From Spirometra erinaceieuropaei (taxonomy: Eukaryota > Platyhelminthes > Cestoda > Diphyllobothriidea > Diphyllobothriidae), in NCBI GenBank assembly GCA_902702965.1, contig CACRXP010000703.1, forward strand, positions 111,785 through 175,784: a DNA stretch of 64,000 nucleotides. Reading direction: 5' to 3'. Both the position numbers and the translations under genes were made by a program. The notes beneath the pieces were generated by a model, which saw nothing but the letters and a program-made list of their open reading frames with translations, ran no database searches and had not been told where the DNA came from. Below are positions 1-9,998 of the stretch, in pieces (position 1 is the first letter of the stretch; each line of letters opens with the position of its first letter).

Positions 1-359
1 CGTGACAAGCCTGGTGTGCCAAGTACTCCGCGATGTCATGTAGGATAATATCGTAGCCGTTTCTGGGACATTCCGGCATCTCTGGTAATAGTGGTGTTGG
101 AGAAATAGTCGAAAAAATTAAAAACGAAACGTTTGTTAGAGAATTTGCCTGCTATCAAAACACTACTAACTCAATCAGGTTTCACTGAATACGTGGCACT
201 CTAATATAATTGCACGAATGTATATAACATTTAAGATCTATTCTGCTACACCTTTTTGGCAATTATGCATCATGTAAATGTGAAACGCGAATTACTGGAA
301 ATAAAAGAACAGGACTCTGCGCCATGAAGCAAAATGGTGAGAACGAGCAGAAGACACAT
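1..359 (-). CDS. Secreted-protein family member 1 (5' part; runs off the left edge)
   Basis: This is the 5' part of a three-exon gene on the minus strand. Exon 1 is 296-359 (64 nt): its ATG at 359-357 opens a hydrophobic leader beginning MCLLLVLTILLHGAESC, and it ends in phase 1 before a GT donor at 295-294. Exon 2 begins at 81 after an AG acceptor at 83-82 and continues past base 1. It reads MPECPRNGYDIILHDIAEYL, which aligns with the start of exon 2 in the copies near 34 kb (EHKCPRNEDDIILSEVAEYL) and 60 kb. The exon 1 length and phase match four other copies exactly. Intron 1 is 214 nt, shorter than in the other copies. I do not recognise the family; an ER-targeted secreted product is inferred from the leader. 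The rest of exon 2 and exon 3 should lie just left of the window. Confidence 0.6.
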
Positions 360-1220
360 TCCTTTGTCAAACAAGCGTGATTTTTAAAGTGCTATATTAT
401 CCCAGCCTAAACAAGCAACGAGGCGATCAGCCAATGTGTCCTAGTATCATTGGTCACGCGACTTGCCGGGTGTGACGGACACAGCCAGTCAGCTCATAGA
501 AATCTTCTACTCCAAATTCTAAATTCCACCATGTGATGATTGCAAATGCGACTGCGGCTCTGAATCATAGTAGCAGCTAGATAAATCATTCACTTTATAG
601 TTTGTTCGCAATTTTGGTGAGAATGTACGATGACGGACGAACTGCAACTGCCTGAGCCGTTCGCAACTCAGCCAGATACGCTAGTCTGCTCATCGCTACG
701 ATTTAAGAGTCAATCCGTCCTTCGAGGATCCTCTCGTCAGAGAGATAATCATGTGCTTTGATAGACAACGACTTTCAACCCTAGCTGGCTTTTGTTCATA
801 AAAAATACTAAATGACATATTACAGACGCCGTATCTGCAAATGAACCGTACATGTCCGGTCGTTCTACGCAAAATGTTTCATATCATTTGTCAAATCCGC
901 AATTAACCTAAAGCCTAACGCAAAAGAACAGGCATTTTAAACATCAACCAGCTGTTTAACTTTATTTAAATGGGCATAGGAAATTTTACAACTTGATTGG
1001 AAGTGTAATCGTGCAGACAATGGTGTTTAAAGTAAAATCCGTGTTTTTTGTCATTACAATAAAATCGTCCGTTATGCAGTTTTTTTATATTTTATCAAAC
1101 TTAGCGTCCCTGGTTGCAGTCTGTTTGCTAACCAATCAAAAAACCATATGTTTCATTCACCTATCATTTTGTAGCATTCGTGTTGCCTAAGTTAAATAGA
1201 GCGTTCTTCGTGAATATATA
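360..1220. other. Intergenic, no gene recognised
   Basis: Nothing is recognised between the first exon of family member 1 and the first foldback element. The 65-codon reading frame near 993-1190 shows no family similarity or splice context and is treated as chance. Confidence 0.5.
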
Positions 1221-2200
1221 CAGTAAGTGGGCTTATTCATGAATCGTCGACCGAAATTACAAAATGCGTTCTCATTTCTTAAAGATTAACAAAGCATGGT
1301 TGTAAAGTTTATCATCGCACAGCATACTTATATGATGATACAAATACCAAAAATGGCCGTCTTTCGAATGAAACTATTTCCGATTGCACGTAAGAACTGT
1401 GTTTGGTAAAAAAGACTACTTATGCAGCATGCCATTTTTTCATTTATTTTCGATGCTCTTAAACATTCATTTATGCCTTATGAAACAAGAGCATACTTAT
1501 ATTCATTTTTAAGCACTAAGTAAAAAATACGTCTTCTTTCTATTGTTTTCTTAAAAAGAAGTATCATTCGGTTTCAAAAAATGTCTTATCGTGAAACGTT
1601 AAATGTCGTGAAACTGCCGTTTCTTAAAGGTCACGTATCGCAAGTTACATATATTGTTCTTTAAGATAACACTATTGCTGAAATGCACTGACAAAATATT
1701 TGACCCATTTATTGTCTCCTCGTAATACTGCAGATAATGGTATGGTTTTTCGTACACGAAAATATACGCCTTGCAGTTTTGAAGCACTGAATGCAAGTAT
1801 AAATGGCATTCGGTTTCAACATTATTCGGGAATTAGAAAAAAAATCTATTTCGACCCGCGCTACACTCTTCCTTCATGCCTTACATTGGAAGAAGACATG
1901 CTTTTCCACCGACTGAGTAAAACAATGAGTATTTTTATGTAAAGTTTTCACGAAATATAATTGAAAATTCAGAATCATCCGTAAACAATAAGAAAACTGC
2001 ATGCTACCTAAAAGTCATTTATGCCGAGTATAGTTGTTGCATGCAGTCGAAAATAAATTTGGTCGAAAGAAGGCACGCTATGGTAAGTGGAGCATTATAC
2101 AATTATGCTAGACGGTGATCAGCTTAACGACTACTTTATTTCAAAACCAGAACGCATTTCAAAATTTCGGTTGACACTTCATATGATAGCTTGCCTACTG
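1221..2200. mobile_element. Foldback transposon, copy 1
   Basis: The left end reads CAGTAAGTGGGCTTATTCAT directly after TA (1219-1220). The right end is the approximate reverse complement, ...GCTTGCCTACTG, ending at 2200. The terminal inverted repeats run far inward, sharing blocks around GAAATGCGTTCTC and a central half-site with TCCGTACACGAAAAT-type sequence. The base pair after the right end is CG rather than TA, so the target duplication has probably mutated. About 980 bp long. It has no transposase frame, so it is non-autonomous. The CAGT terminus and TA target are typical of Tc1/mariner-type elements (known); mobilisation by such a transposase is inferred. Confidence 0.7.
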
Positions 2201-4380
2201 CGTATTCTTGTTGCATTTTTCGTAAATGCACTGTAAATAGTTTTTCCCAATAAAAATAAAACACATGCTGACTTTATCATATGTAAAGCATCAAATGTCG
2301 ACGGAAAAGGCAAGCAACTGTTTTTATTGTTTGCCAGAATAGTAACGTTGTCTGCTTCCACATATTTTTTACATGCTGCATGAAAGGAATCATGTAGTTG
2401 GGGATTGGAGATAAGCAAATGAACAAGAAAACGTTTGAATGAGAAAAGTCTCACTTTGATGTGCAGTCGAAACGTAAATTTGTTTCGTTAAATTTTTATA
2501 TTCATACAGACCTTTTCATCACATCTTATTAAAAAGTATACAAGCTCAAACTATTGGCAGTATATTTGCATATCGCCGGTGCCGAACGCACTTGTTCGTA
2601 AATTTAAGTGAGGCCGTAAGTGCGTGTCCTTGTGCCTACGTCCAGTCTTAAATTTTAGTAATTCATCCTAGCACACAGTTGTCAAATGGCTTGCGGAAAA
2701 TATAATGTCATTGTAAAGTTGTTTGGACTCTCGAAGTTTGAAAGACTCATTTTAGTTTGTACACGTCATCGAAAATATTAACGCTGGCTGGCAGAAAATG
2801 TCAAGACTGAAATTTCTATCACTGTTTTCCAATGAGCCCCTGTCAGAAAAATAAACGACGTTTTTGGTGTTGTTCGTGGTATCAACCATTCCATAGTCAC
2901 TGTGGTGAAAAAGCCAAAGGAACTACTGGCGCGTTGCACACATATCGCGTTTCCATGATTCGATCAACTATACAGGCAGATGGATAGAACCACAATGGGC
3001 TAGCCGTTTTAACCTTTGTTTGCTAGGGTTTCTATAACCAAATTCAAGGAAGCAAGATTTAAAAAAACCACTTTTGAGCTCGACTTTTACGATAGATACG
3101 TGGTTGATATCTTCTGTTCTGCGGATGGTACCACCGACAGCAAACACCTTGTCCAAAATTAAAACACTGAGCAGTGCTTGCGAATGTTCTCTGCAGAGTC
3201 TGACGTAGGTAAAAAAACTGCTGTTCTCGATGTTCTGTCGCACAGACAATAGTATGTTTCTATAATACGTTAGGCGTTACAAAAGAAAATCTGGGCTTGA
3301 CAATACGTTGATCTTCACATTTTTTTCCCTAAACATCAAAAGAAATTTAGTCCAGGGATTGGCGACTATGTAAGACGCATTAGGTCACCTACTAAAGCAG
3401 AACGCCAAAATCTGTGGAGCACACTTTAGGTGAACGGTTACTATGAAAAACTTAACCTCTGAAATATTTGAGAACGCACTGAAAATTGACTGTAGAAAAG
3501 AAAGATGTATTCGTCAGACTGCCTTTTTCAGGGGACGCAAAGAGCAAACTAGTCCGTCGGTGGTTAACTACAGCTATCACAAGAGTATTCTTCGCGGCGA
3601 ATTGACGTGCACACATCACAAAATCTCCCCTTCTAAGTTTGGGAGTTAAAGATATACAACAGCTGGAGGCCATATCAGTGTGCATTTACTCATTCACTTG
3701 CTTCTGTGAAGCCGGACACAATGACAGTACACCAAGACGCCCGCTAAAGAGGGTACGCAAACACATGCCTACCTGCTCTGGCAGATATGAGATCTAAACA
3801 ATTGCGAGTTTCATTTACTCACATGTATTCGATGCGAGACAGCGAGTCGACCCCAACGAAGCATTTCAGATTGTCAACCGGGCGTCAGCGAGTTTCTCCA
3901 AACGCCAACGCCAAGGGGTGCTGGCGACGGCCGTGCCGGTGGCTATATGGCTGGCAAATATAGCGCTGTGCTGTCACGAGGCGCCGACACAAGCGCTCCG
4001 TCACCCGCAGCCAACGCCTTACTCACATAAGGACACCATAAATACACAATGATTCATTTTCGATACTAATAATAACGACGGGTCTTGCATTTGTGGAAAA
4101 TTATTTATCCCAGCTTTTATGATATATGTCTAAGTGGATTTTGTCAAAGCAAAATGCAGTAGATCGGTCCACAGTCATTCCTAATCATTATACCAATCCA
4201 TTGCGTCGATCTATATTGAGGACCGATTGATTTCAATTTGCTTTGTACGTTTATAGTCTTCAAACTTTCTTCGTCTAGAATAAAAACCACAAATTCGAGG
4301 TGGCAGAAATTTTTTTGCGCCAATTCATGCGCGATAGGCGCGCAAGTTGCGTATGGTTGTTTCGACAGGTAAACTTGATT
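2201..4380. other. Unrecognised stretch
   Basis: No gene is recognised except a possible orphan ORF at 2968-3249 (listed separately). A 91-codon minus frame abutting the foldback (2179-2454) begins in single-copy DNA but ends inside the element, so it is not a credible gene. The stretch near 3840-4020 is GC-richer but has no long open frame. Confidence 0.4.
2968..3249 (-). CDS. Unrecognised 93-codon ORF, possible exon
   Basis: A minus-strand open frame of 93 codons containing LLSVLILDKVFAVGGTIRR and ending CGSIHLPV. It is preceded by a plausible acceptor (TACGTCAG) about 50 nt inside its 5' end. I do not recognise the product, and there is no signal peptide, transmembrane pattern or known motif. 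Composition is slightly more GC-rich than the flanks. It could be a terminal exon of an unidentified gene or a chance frame. Confidence 0.2.
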   Translation of the reverse strand: MSVRQNIENSSFFTYVRLCREHSQALLSVLILDKVFAVGGTIRRTEDINHVSIVKVELKSGFFKSCFLEFGYRNPSKQRLKRLAHCGSIHLPV

Positions 4381-4890
4381 ATGTATACAAACATTTTACA
4401 AACAGTTCTGCCAAAATTAATCTGAACAAATACTTCCCCAAATTCTTCCGATATCCTCTGTGCTATTGCACTTAGAAGCACCACAGCTTAATAGACGCTG
4501 CGAGAGGATATCAGCCTATTTAGGATTTGAGGACTGTTTTGGTCAACTTTCACTAAATAGATCTGGCACTTAATAAAGCCTGCGCCTTCTCTATCACCTA
4601 CGCAGGATGTTAAGTTTGCTAAATTGTTTGCGTGGCAAAAATTTGTGTTCAATGGCGATGGCAGTTCAAAGCAGTACCGTAGAAGTCTACCCTGCCTTTC
4701 AGACAAGCCAATATACATTCTCGTTAATTCAGAATGCCGCTTACTATGTTATCTTTAAAAACCCTGCTAAAATTTATGTAAGCAAAATCGTTCTAAATCC
4801 TCTGCTTTTCTGTGAGTGCGTGCAGCAAGAATTGCAAAGGCTTAATCCATTTACTACAAAAAGGCACTTGTTTTCATGTTTTGTCTGACA
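4380..4890 (-). repeat. Dispersed repeat R1, inverted copy
   Basis: The reverse complement of this segment resembles 51360-51850 over most of its length. Shared blocks include GGCTTGTCTGA-AGGCAG, CTACGGTACTGC-TTGAAC-GCCATCGCCATT, CAGATCTATTT and AGGCTGATAT-CTCTCGC, then CATCGGAAGAATTT and TTTGTTCAGATTAAT-TTG further on. Both copies show a frame with RLLRYC followed by PSP, so it may derive from a coding element, but neither copy keeps a long intact ORF. I cannot assign it to a transposon class. The 76-codon minus frame at 4488-4718 belongs to this repeat. Confidence 0.6.
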
Positions 4891-5369
4891 GATTACCCGA
4901 ACTTTCGCCGTCTGTTCTGCATGTCATCGAATTGTTGGCCTGACTGAATGCTGAATTAGACAGTAATCTGTATTTGTGTTATTAAGCTTTAGATTGTTTC
5001 TGGTGATAAAAGGAAAGGTCACAATGGAAAAAGGAAATGAGCGTCGAAATGTGGCCTGTTTTGCATGCTTCAATTCCACATCCCATAGGTTCTGAAGGAG
5101 GGCGGCTGTAACGGACACACTGGGTAAAGCAGGAAATACGATTACTCGGACAAAAGCTTGATTTACCTGACGTTTCTTATACCTCATTGGACATACCATG
5201 ATAGATAAAAGCTGATACGGGTTGTTCAAGCACAAAGGACTGGAATATTTAAAGGATGATGTCACGCCGCTACATGCCTATGAATAATCGTGGTTTCCGG
5301 CATTCATCATGGATCGTCGTACTTGATGTGATGACTGTTTGATGTTTTGCAGTTATTTTCTGCAATCTC
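4891..5369. other. Unrecognised stretch between repeat R1 and PLE A
   Basis: It holds a 113-codon minus frame (4924-5265) with no recognisable motif or splice context. Nothing else is supported here. Confidence 0.3.
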
Positions 5370-6500
5370 ATCACGTGCGTTAGGTGAGGGTGCGATGATT
5401 GCTCGACCAGCTCATTCACCGACCCTGTCGTTAGGAACAGTTTTCACATGTGGACTCCCCGCGTGGCTAAATATTTCGCCTGGGCGAAGTTACAGCACCG
5501 AGTTTAGAAGTGGAAGTTCATTGCAATTTTCATGCACATTTTCATTCACTTTGTCATGGCTCAAACAGCTCCTGGCTTACGCGGTTGTCATTTCTTGCGA
5601 GCGGCAATTTAAAAACTTGCCAGTTCGTCCATTTTTGTTGGGGCTCTCTTCCGGTTTTTCCGACGTAGTTGCTTTGTCCTAAACCGCGGCAGATCCGATG
5701 AACGACTCCAAAAGTTTCTTGTCGTGTCGGCAGGTATTTCGGTCTCATTCCCAGGCGCCTACTGGTTGCCATCGGTCTGTGTGCAACTCCGACCCTAACT
5801 TGTTAGAGAAGGCGGTTGAAAACTTTTGAAACGCTCTTGAAACACGGAAGAGCCCGCCAAGATTTGGTGTCTGTGCGGTTAGGCATTTTGTCGCTTTTGC
5901 GTATGCATCGGTTGACACAGTTGCGCGGGTAGCCATTGGCTTTGAATACCCGTCGGGGTAACTGTTGTTCGGTAATCTTTTCGTCCGGCTGACTGCTGCG
6001 CGTTTCGACTCGCCGATGAAGCGTCTTTAAACAACTGCGTTTGTAGGTGATCGAGAGGTTTCTGTTGAATTTCAGCATTTGCATCCTATTTTTCGCTTTC
6101 CTGAAAACTTCGGTGTTTAATCCACAACGATCTTTGTGGCATGCGAGGACATCTAGGAAGGACAGCTGATTGTTCTTTTCCTCCTTTATCGTAAATTGAA
6201 TGAACGGAAAGACGGCGTTGAGATGTTCTTTGAATATCAGCACTTGATTCTGTTCGATGATGACGAGAGTATCATCCAAATATCGGGCTCAGAATTTCGG
6301 TCTGTGGTGTTGCAAGACCAGCTACTCTTACCGTTGTCGGACGGCCTCAGCGACGAATCCCGAAATCAGCGAACCCATCGGTGGCCCTTCACCTGTTCGT
6401 AGATTGTGAGGTCGAATTTGAAGTACGATCTGAGATTGGGTTTCAGAAGCTGAAGGATTTGGGCATGTCCACGACGATTCTCCGTTTCATAATTGCAGGT
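5370..6500 (-). mobile_element. Penelope-like element A, decayed, truncated at both ends
   Basis: Minus-strand PLE remnant. From about 6500 downwards the frames carry the end of the reverse transcriptase (the MDDTLVIIE block, where PLEs have YVDDTF, at 6279-6253), the linker (RVFKANGYPRNCVNRCIRK near 6000-5880) and a damaged GIY-YIG endonuclease at 5772-5554 (FGVVHRI, then SNYVGKTGR, then NRVSQELFE). Part of the endonuclease between GKTGR and VFKLPLA is deleted. At 5370-5450 the opposite strand still resembles the C-terminal region of PLE D (for example GATTGCTCG-CAA-CTAG-type sequence). At least three frame changes. No terminal repeat is seen on its 3' side. Confidence 0.8.
5803..6279 (-). 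pseudogene. PLE A: reverse transcriptase C-terminus and linker, 158-codon frame
   Basis: The longest open frame of PLE A. It begins at the DD of the reverse transcriptase active-site block (MDDTLVIIEQNQV), continues through LNAVFPFIQFT and NNQLSFLDVLACHKD, the conserved PLE palm/thumb segment, then the VFRKAKN and NGYPRNCVN linker signatures, and ends before the endonuclease. The family continues in one ORF into GIY-YIG; here the frame is lost near 5803 and resumes in another frame at 5772. It is not functional because upstream RT motifs are frameshifted or absent. Confidence 0.75.
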
Positions 6501-6548
6501 ACACATGGCTATTTTAGTCTCCCATGCCTTTGTCGTTAATAATATACT

Positions 6549-6726
6549 GTTTAGAAGAAGGCGAAGGCACGATCAGTAAGTTTATTTGCCTGAGCTTTCG
6601 AACTCGAACTAGAGTTCATCATCAGAGGTTACTCGAGTAACCTCTGATGATGAACTCTAGTTCGAGTTCGAAAGCTCAGGCAAATAAACTTACTGTCCCA
6701 GTGATCGTGCCTTCGCCTTCTTCTAA
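6549..6726. repeat. Near-perfect palindrome of two PLE terminal repeats, with hammerhead-like cores on both strands
   Basis: The sequence is an inverted repeat with no spacer, centred at 6634/6635 on the CTCGAG at 6632-6637. Arms of about 86 nt match almost perfectly. The only clear difference is about 7 extra bases (TCCCAGT-like) in the right arm near 6694-6700. Each arm has the PLE terminal-repeat signature: CTGATGA (6644-6650 on plus; mirror at 6619-6625), a pairable GAACTC/GAGTTC stem, GAAA (6670-6673), then CTCAGGCAAATAAA. A 12-bp direct repeat ATAATATACTGT flanks the region (6539-6550 and 6765-6776) and looks like a target duplication. Confidence 0.85.
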
Positions 6727-6779
6727 ACAAGAACCTGGGATGCGTATATTCTCTTCCATTCGTGATAATATACTGTCTC

Positions 6780-8570
6780 TAAGTCTGTTAATCTTGGCCA
6801 GTAGGTTGTTTACGGCAGCATCGTTGCGTTTAAATCAATTCTTTTGGTGAAAACGCTTGCGGCCGACAAAGGACAGATCGTTCGAATGAGCGGCATATCG
6901 GAGACGGCAGTATGAACGTACAGTTGACTATTGACTAGCGAATTCAGTTTCGTTTGTGGGTATAAGTTAACTTGCTGTATTTTTTTCTATTTGTTGTCCG
7001 TAAGCAACTTGAAAAATACTAACAAGCTGTCTGATTTAACTGATAATCGTGTCCGGCAGTCAAGTCATCAAATTGTTGTATTGTTAATAGTAATCGTCAG
7101 TAGTTGGTGTAGGTGTTACGTCAAATAGCGGCCAGTCGCGTTACGGAGCGCACATCTTCTTCAGTCTTTCATATTAAGTATGCTTTCATTTTTCTTGGAT
7201 GCTTCCTCTTAACTCAAAGGTCTATAAGTCTACTGTGAAAGGGTTACAGTGTGCGTTATTGCACTGCCAGCTACCCATTCTCTCCAACTCGCAATACAAC
7301 TTACATCGCATGCCCGTCCTTTTTTATTAGTAGAGTTGGGTGTTTAGAGGGCGCTTTGCCTTCGCATGCAAATGTAGCTTTCTGGTCTTTCGTTTCAAAC
7401 TCCCGCCATCTTCCAAGTCAGCAATTTAACAGTGAAATCTGCGCTGTTTTGTTTCCTTTTTCTATGCAAAGTATGTGCTACTGCTTTAAGTAGTCTACAT
7501 TTATTCAATTGGACCCTTATTGATAATGACAGCAGCTACTATCAGCTCATGGGTTTAGTCAGTGCAGCATAGTCTGGGACCTTCTATTTTATTCACTATC
7601 GTCTCCTACTTATTGTAAAATGCGTATCGGCTGATGCCATAAAGAAGCTTGCGACGACGATGATAATAAGCATAACCAAATCATTGCATCTAGGACTAAA
7701 TTACATACGAAATAATGGCTAAGAACATCTGAAATGAGACACATCTCCAAATTTCGGTTTGGAAGTTAACTTAACACCATTATGTTTCTGATAATACTTC
7801 AGGATCGTGTTTCATTTGAAATCCACGCAAAGCAATGTAATTCTAAGTTTCCCTCGTAATTTCCACGGTCAGTAACACACTCCCCATAATATTGCCCACG
7901 TTCGAAATCATATTTACTCCTTTCAGTTAAGCTCACACAAATCTTTTAAAAATTATGTGGTTTCCTCACGGTGAGTTCGCATTTTTAAATTTTCCTCAAA
8001 GAATATGACTCTTGTTTGTGGTCTTTTTTAGACACCGGTTGCAGTTAGCCTACACCTTACCGTAAGCAGCTCTGGTCTTATCTGATATGCAGACTCTTTC
8101 AACTGTAAAGCCTGACTCTTGCACCCGTTCAAATTAAACTACTAATTTCAGTAAACAGCCATGCCAAATAGACGGGTCACAGTCAAAATTCCGTACAGGC
8201 TTCCCATGCCCGGCACTGAAGGATCATTAGTCATCTGACTGATTGTATGTCGCCGCACGCGAAACCACCCTTTCAGACTTGACATGGTGTAGGTGATTAA
8301 AAACGGAATCGCATTCTGCAATGAAAATCTTGCATCTCATCCACCAAGTCGATTTGAATTGGTGCGTTACGCAACTATCATTACTTCAAGACACGTGTTC
8401 ACTAACCTTGATTAAAATATTAGTATACGACGTTTCACGGTATGTTTTATCAGAATCAATAACGCTATTTACACGGAACTGTTTCCCCCCCCCGATTAGG
8501 TCTGCATGTAATTACCAAACAGTCGACTTATGAGTTGCCTTATAGAGTGAGCATTCTTCTCAAAAATAAA
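6780..8570. other. Unrecognised stretch
   Basis: No gene, element or RNA is recognised. Short frames near 7251-7493 and 8321-8533 lack family similarity. A run of nine or ten C occurs near 8486. Confidence 0.4.
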
Positions 8571-8574
8571 TCCT

Positions 8575-8580
8575 TTTATT
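8575..8580 (-). terminator. Polyadenylation signal AATAAA for family member 2
   Basis: AATAAA on the minus strand about 96 nt downstream of the ancestral stop codon (8678-8676) of the gene copy. Confidence 0.4.
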
Positions 8581-8675
8581 CATACAAAGGAATAAGTTTC
8601 ATAAAGAAGTTAACTCTTCACAAGTAGAACACGTTTGCTCATCGTCATCGCAAAATTTTCAGTTCTGCAGGCTCC

Positions 8676-9998
8676 TCAGTTTTGTTTTGTCGATAATTCC
8701 TGTTGGCACTCTATGGGCTCGGCACTCAACATTTCGTGTTGCAGAAATACGTTGAAGTCGCTGACACGCATATTTAGCATTTTCAATAAATGGGGGTTGA
8801 CAGGTTCATATGCTGTGCCTGAGGCCCTTGTGCATGCATTGCAGAGTTTCATAGAGGACAGTCAAATCATATTTGGCGGACTGTTATCCACCTTCCAGTA
8901 AGTAAAATCGATAGTTGCCTTCAGTCCTAAACTGTGTAATTTCAATGGGAAGTATCTGGAGCCATTTTGTGGACATTTCAGCACTTTCGGTTTAAATGCC
9001 TGTTGGTTAAGAAATGTGCATGCAGCAAGGAGGTAGGTAAAAAGCACGGAAAAACTGACATTTTGTTTAAAAGTTGCCAGCAGAAATAAGAATTAGGCTT
9101 CCAACCTTATCTTACCTCCCTTATTATATGAATTTCGGCATTAGAGATCGGAGTTATGCACTTGCATTGCCAGTATTTTTTTGCCCATTCATCCCGTAAA
9201 AATGTGCAATCGAATGATAAAGATTCCGCATAAAATAAAATTATAAAGTATAAACGCCGGTTATTATTTCCGATTATTTTCTCGAAGCCTTGGTAATTTG
9301 TTTGCCGTGTAAGGTATTCAGCAACGTCATTGAGACTAAAACCATAGCTAGAACGCGGGCATCCTTGTATGTCTAAAAACAGAAAAACCGCAATTATTCC
9401 TCCTCATTCAGTTGGCTGTTAGGATCACCCTTTCGTCAAATGCAAACCGCATTGTTATTTTTAAATTTTTGTGTAAATTCGTATTTCTTTCCACTGCAGT
9501 AACAATTAGAATGTGCCCATTTTTATCCTGACCAACGGCTTCATATCTTACAGAAAGCCTTTATCTAAGGTACGGTAAGCCCACATTCTGAGTAGTTTCT
9601 ATAACATTGTATTGTATAGAAAATGAACTACATTCCGACCAGCTTTCTGGCTATAAATGATTTTATCAGGTTTTTAGAATAAGCGCTGCCCATCTTATCC
9701 ATTAGGAAACGTTTTGTGGATATTTTTGGTCATGATTTCCAGAAAACGTTATTGACGTGCCATCAACTAGTTCACTCTCGTGAAGTCAAACTGCTCAAAC
9801 AAGGCATATGTGCATTGTATCAGATGAAAAACGCGAAAACGGGAAAGTACAATCATTAACATTTTACAAATCTGCATCGGCCGTATTACGCAGATGTAAA
9901 CGTGATCAGTGAACGCATGGAAGGGGACATTTACCGTTTCCTGAGGAGCAACATTCACTATAATGAAGCAAAAGGGAAATGCCGACAAGTAATTTCAT
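8676..9998 (-). pseudogene. Secreted-protein family member 2, with a premature stop in the last exon
   Basis: Three exons on the minus strand: 9935-9998 (64 nt), 9116-9372 (257 nt) and 8676-8999 (324 nt), with GT-AG introns of 562 and 116 nt. Exon 1 encodes a signal peptide, MKLLVGISLLLHYSECC. Exon 2 has GCPRSSYGFSLNDVAEYL, LSFDCTFLRDEW, KKYWQ and NAEIHI. Exon 3 has LGLKATIDFTYWKVDNSPPN. An in-frame TGA at 8864-8862 replaces the CGA (Arg) found in the intact copies. After it the frame stays open and family-like to a TGA at 8678-8676, making 214 residues if the stop is ignored. The frame is otherwise clean, so the stop is either a recent lesion or yields a shorter secreted form of about 152 residues. 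Function unknown. Confidence 0.7.

Noticed and set aside
5347..5682. 111-codon plus-strand ORF
   Set aside because: It is the complement of PLE A; the minus strand carries the recognisable endonuclease and tail.
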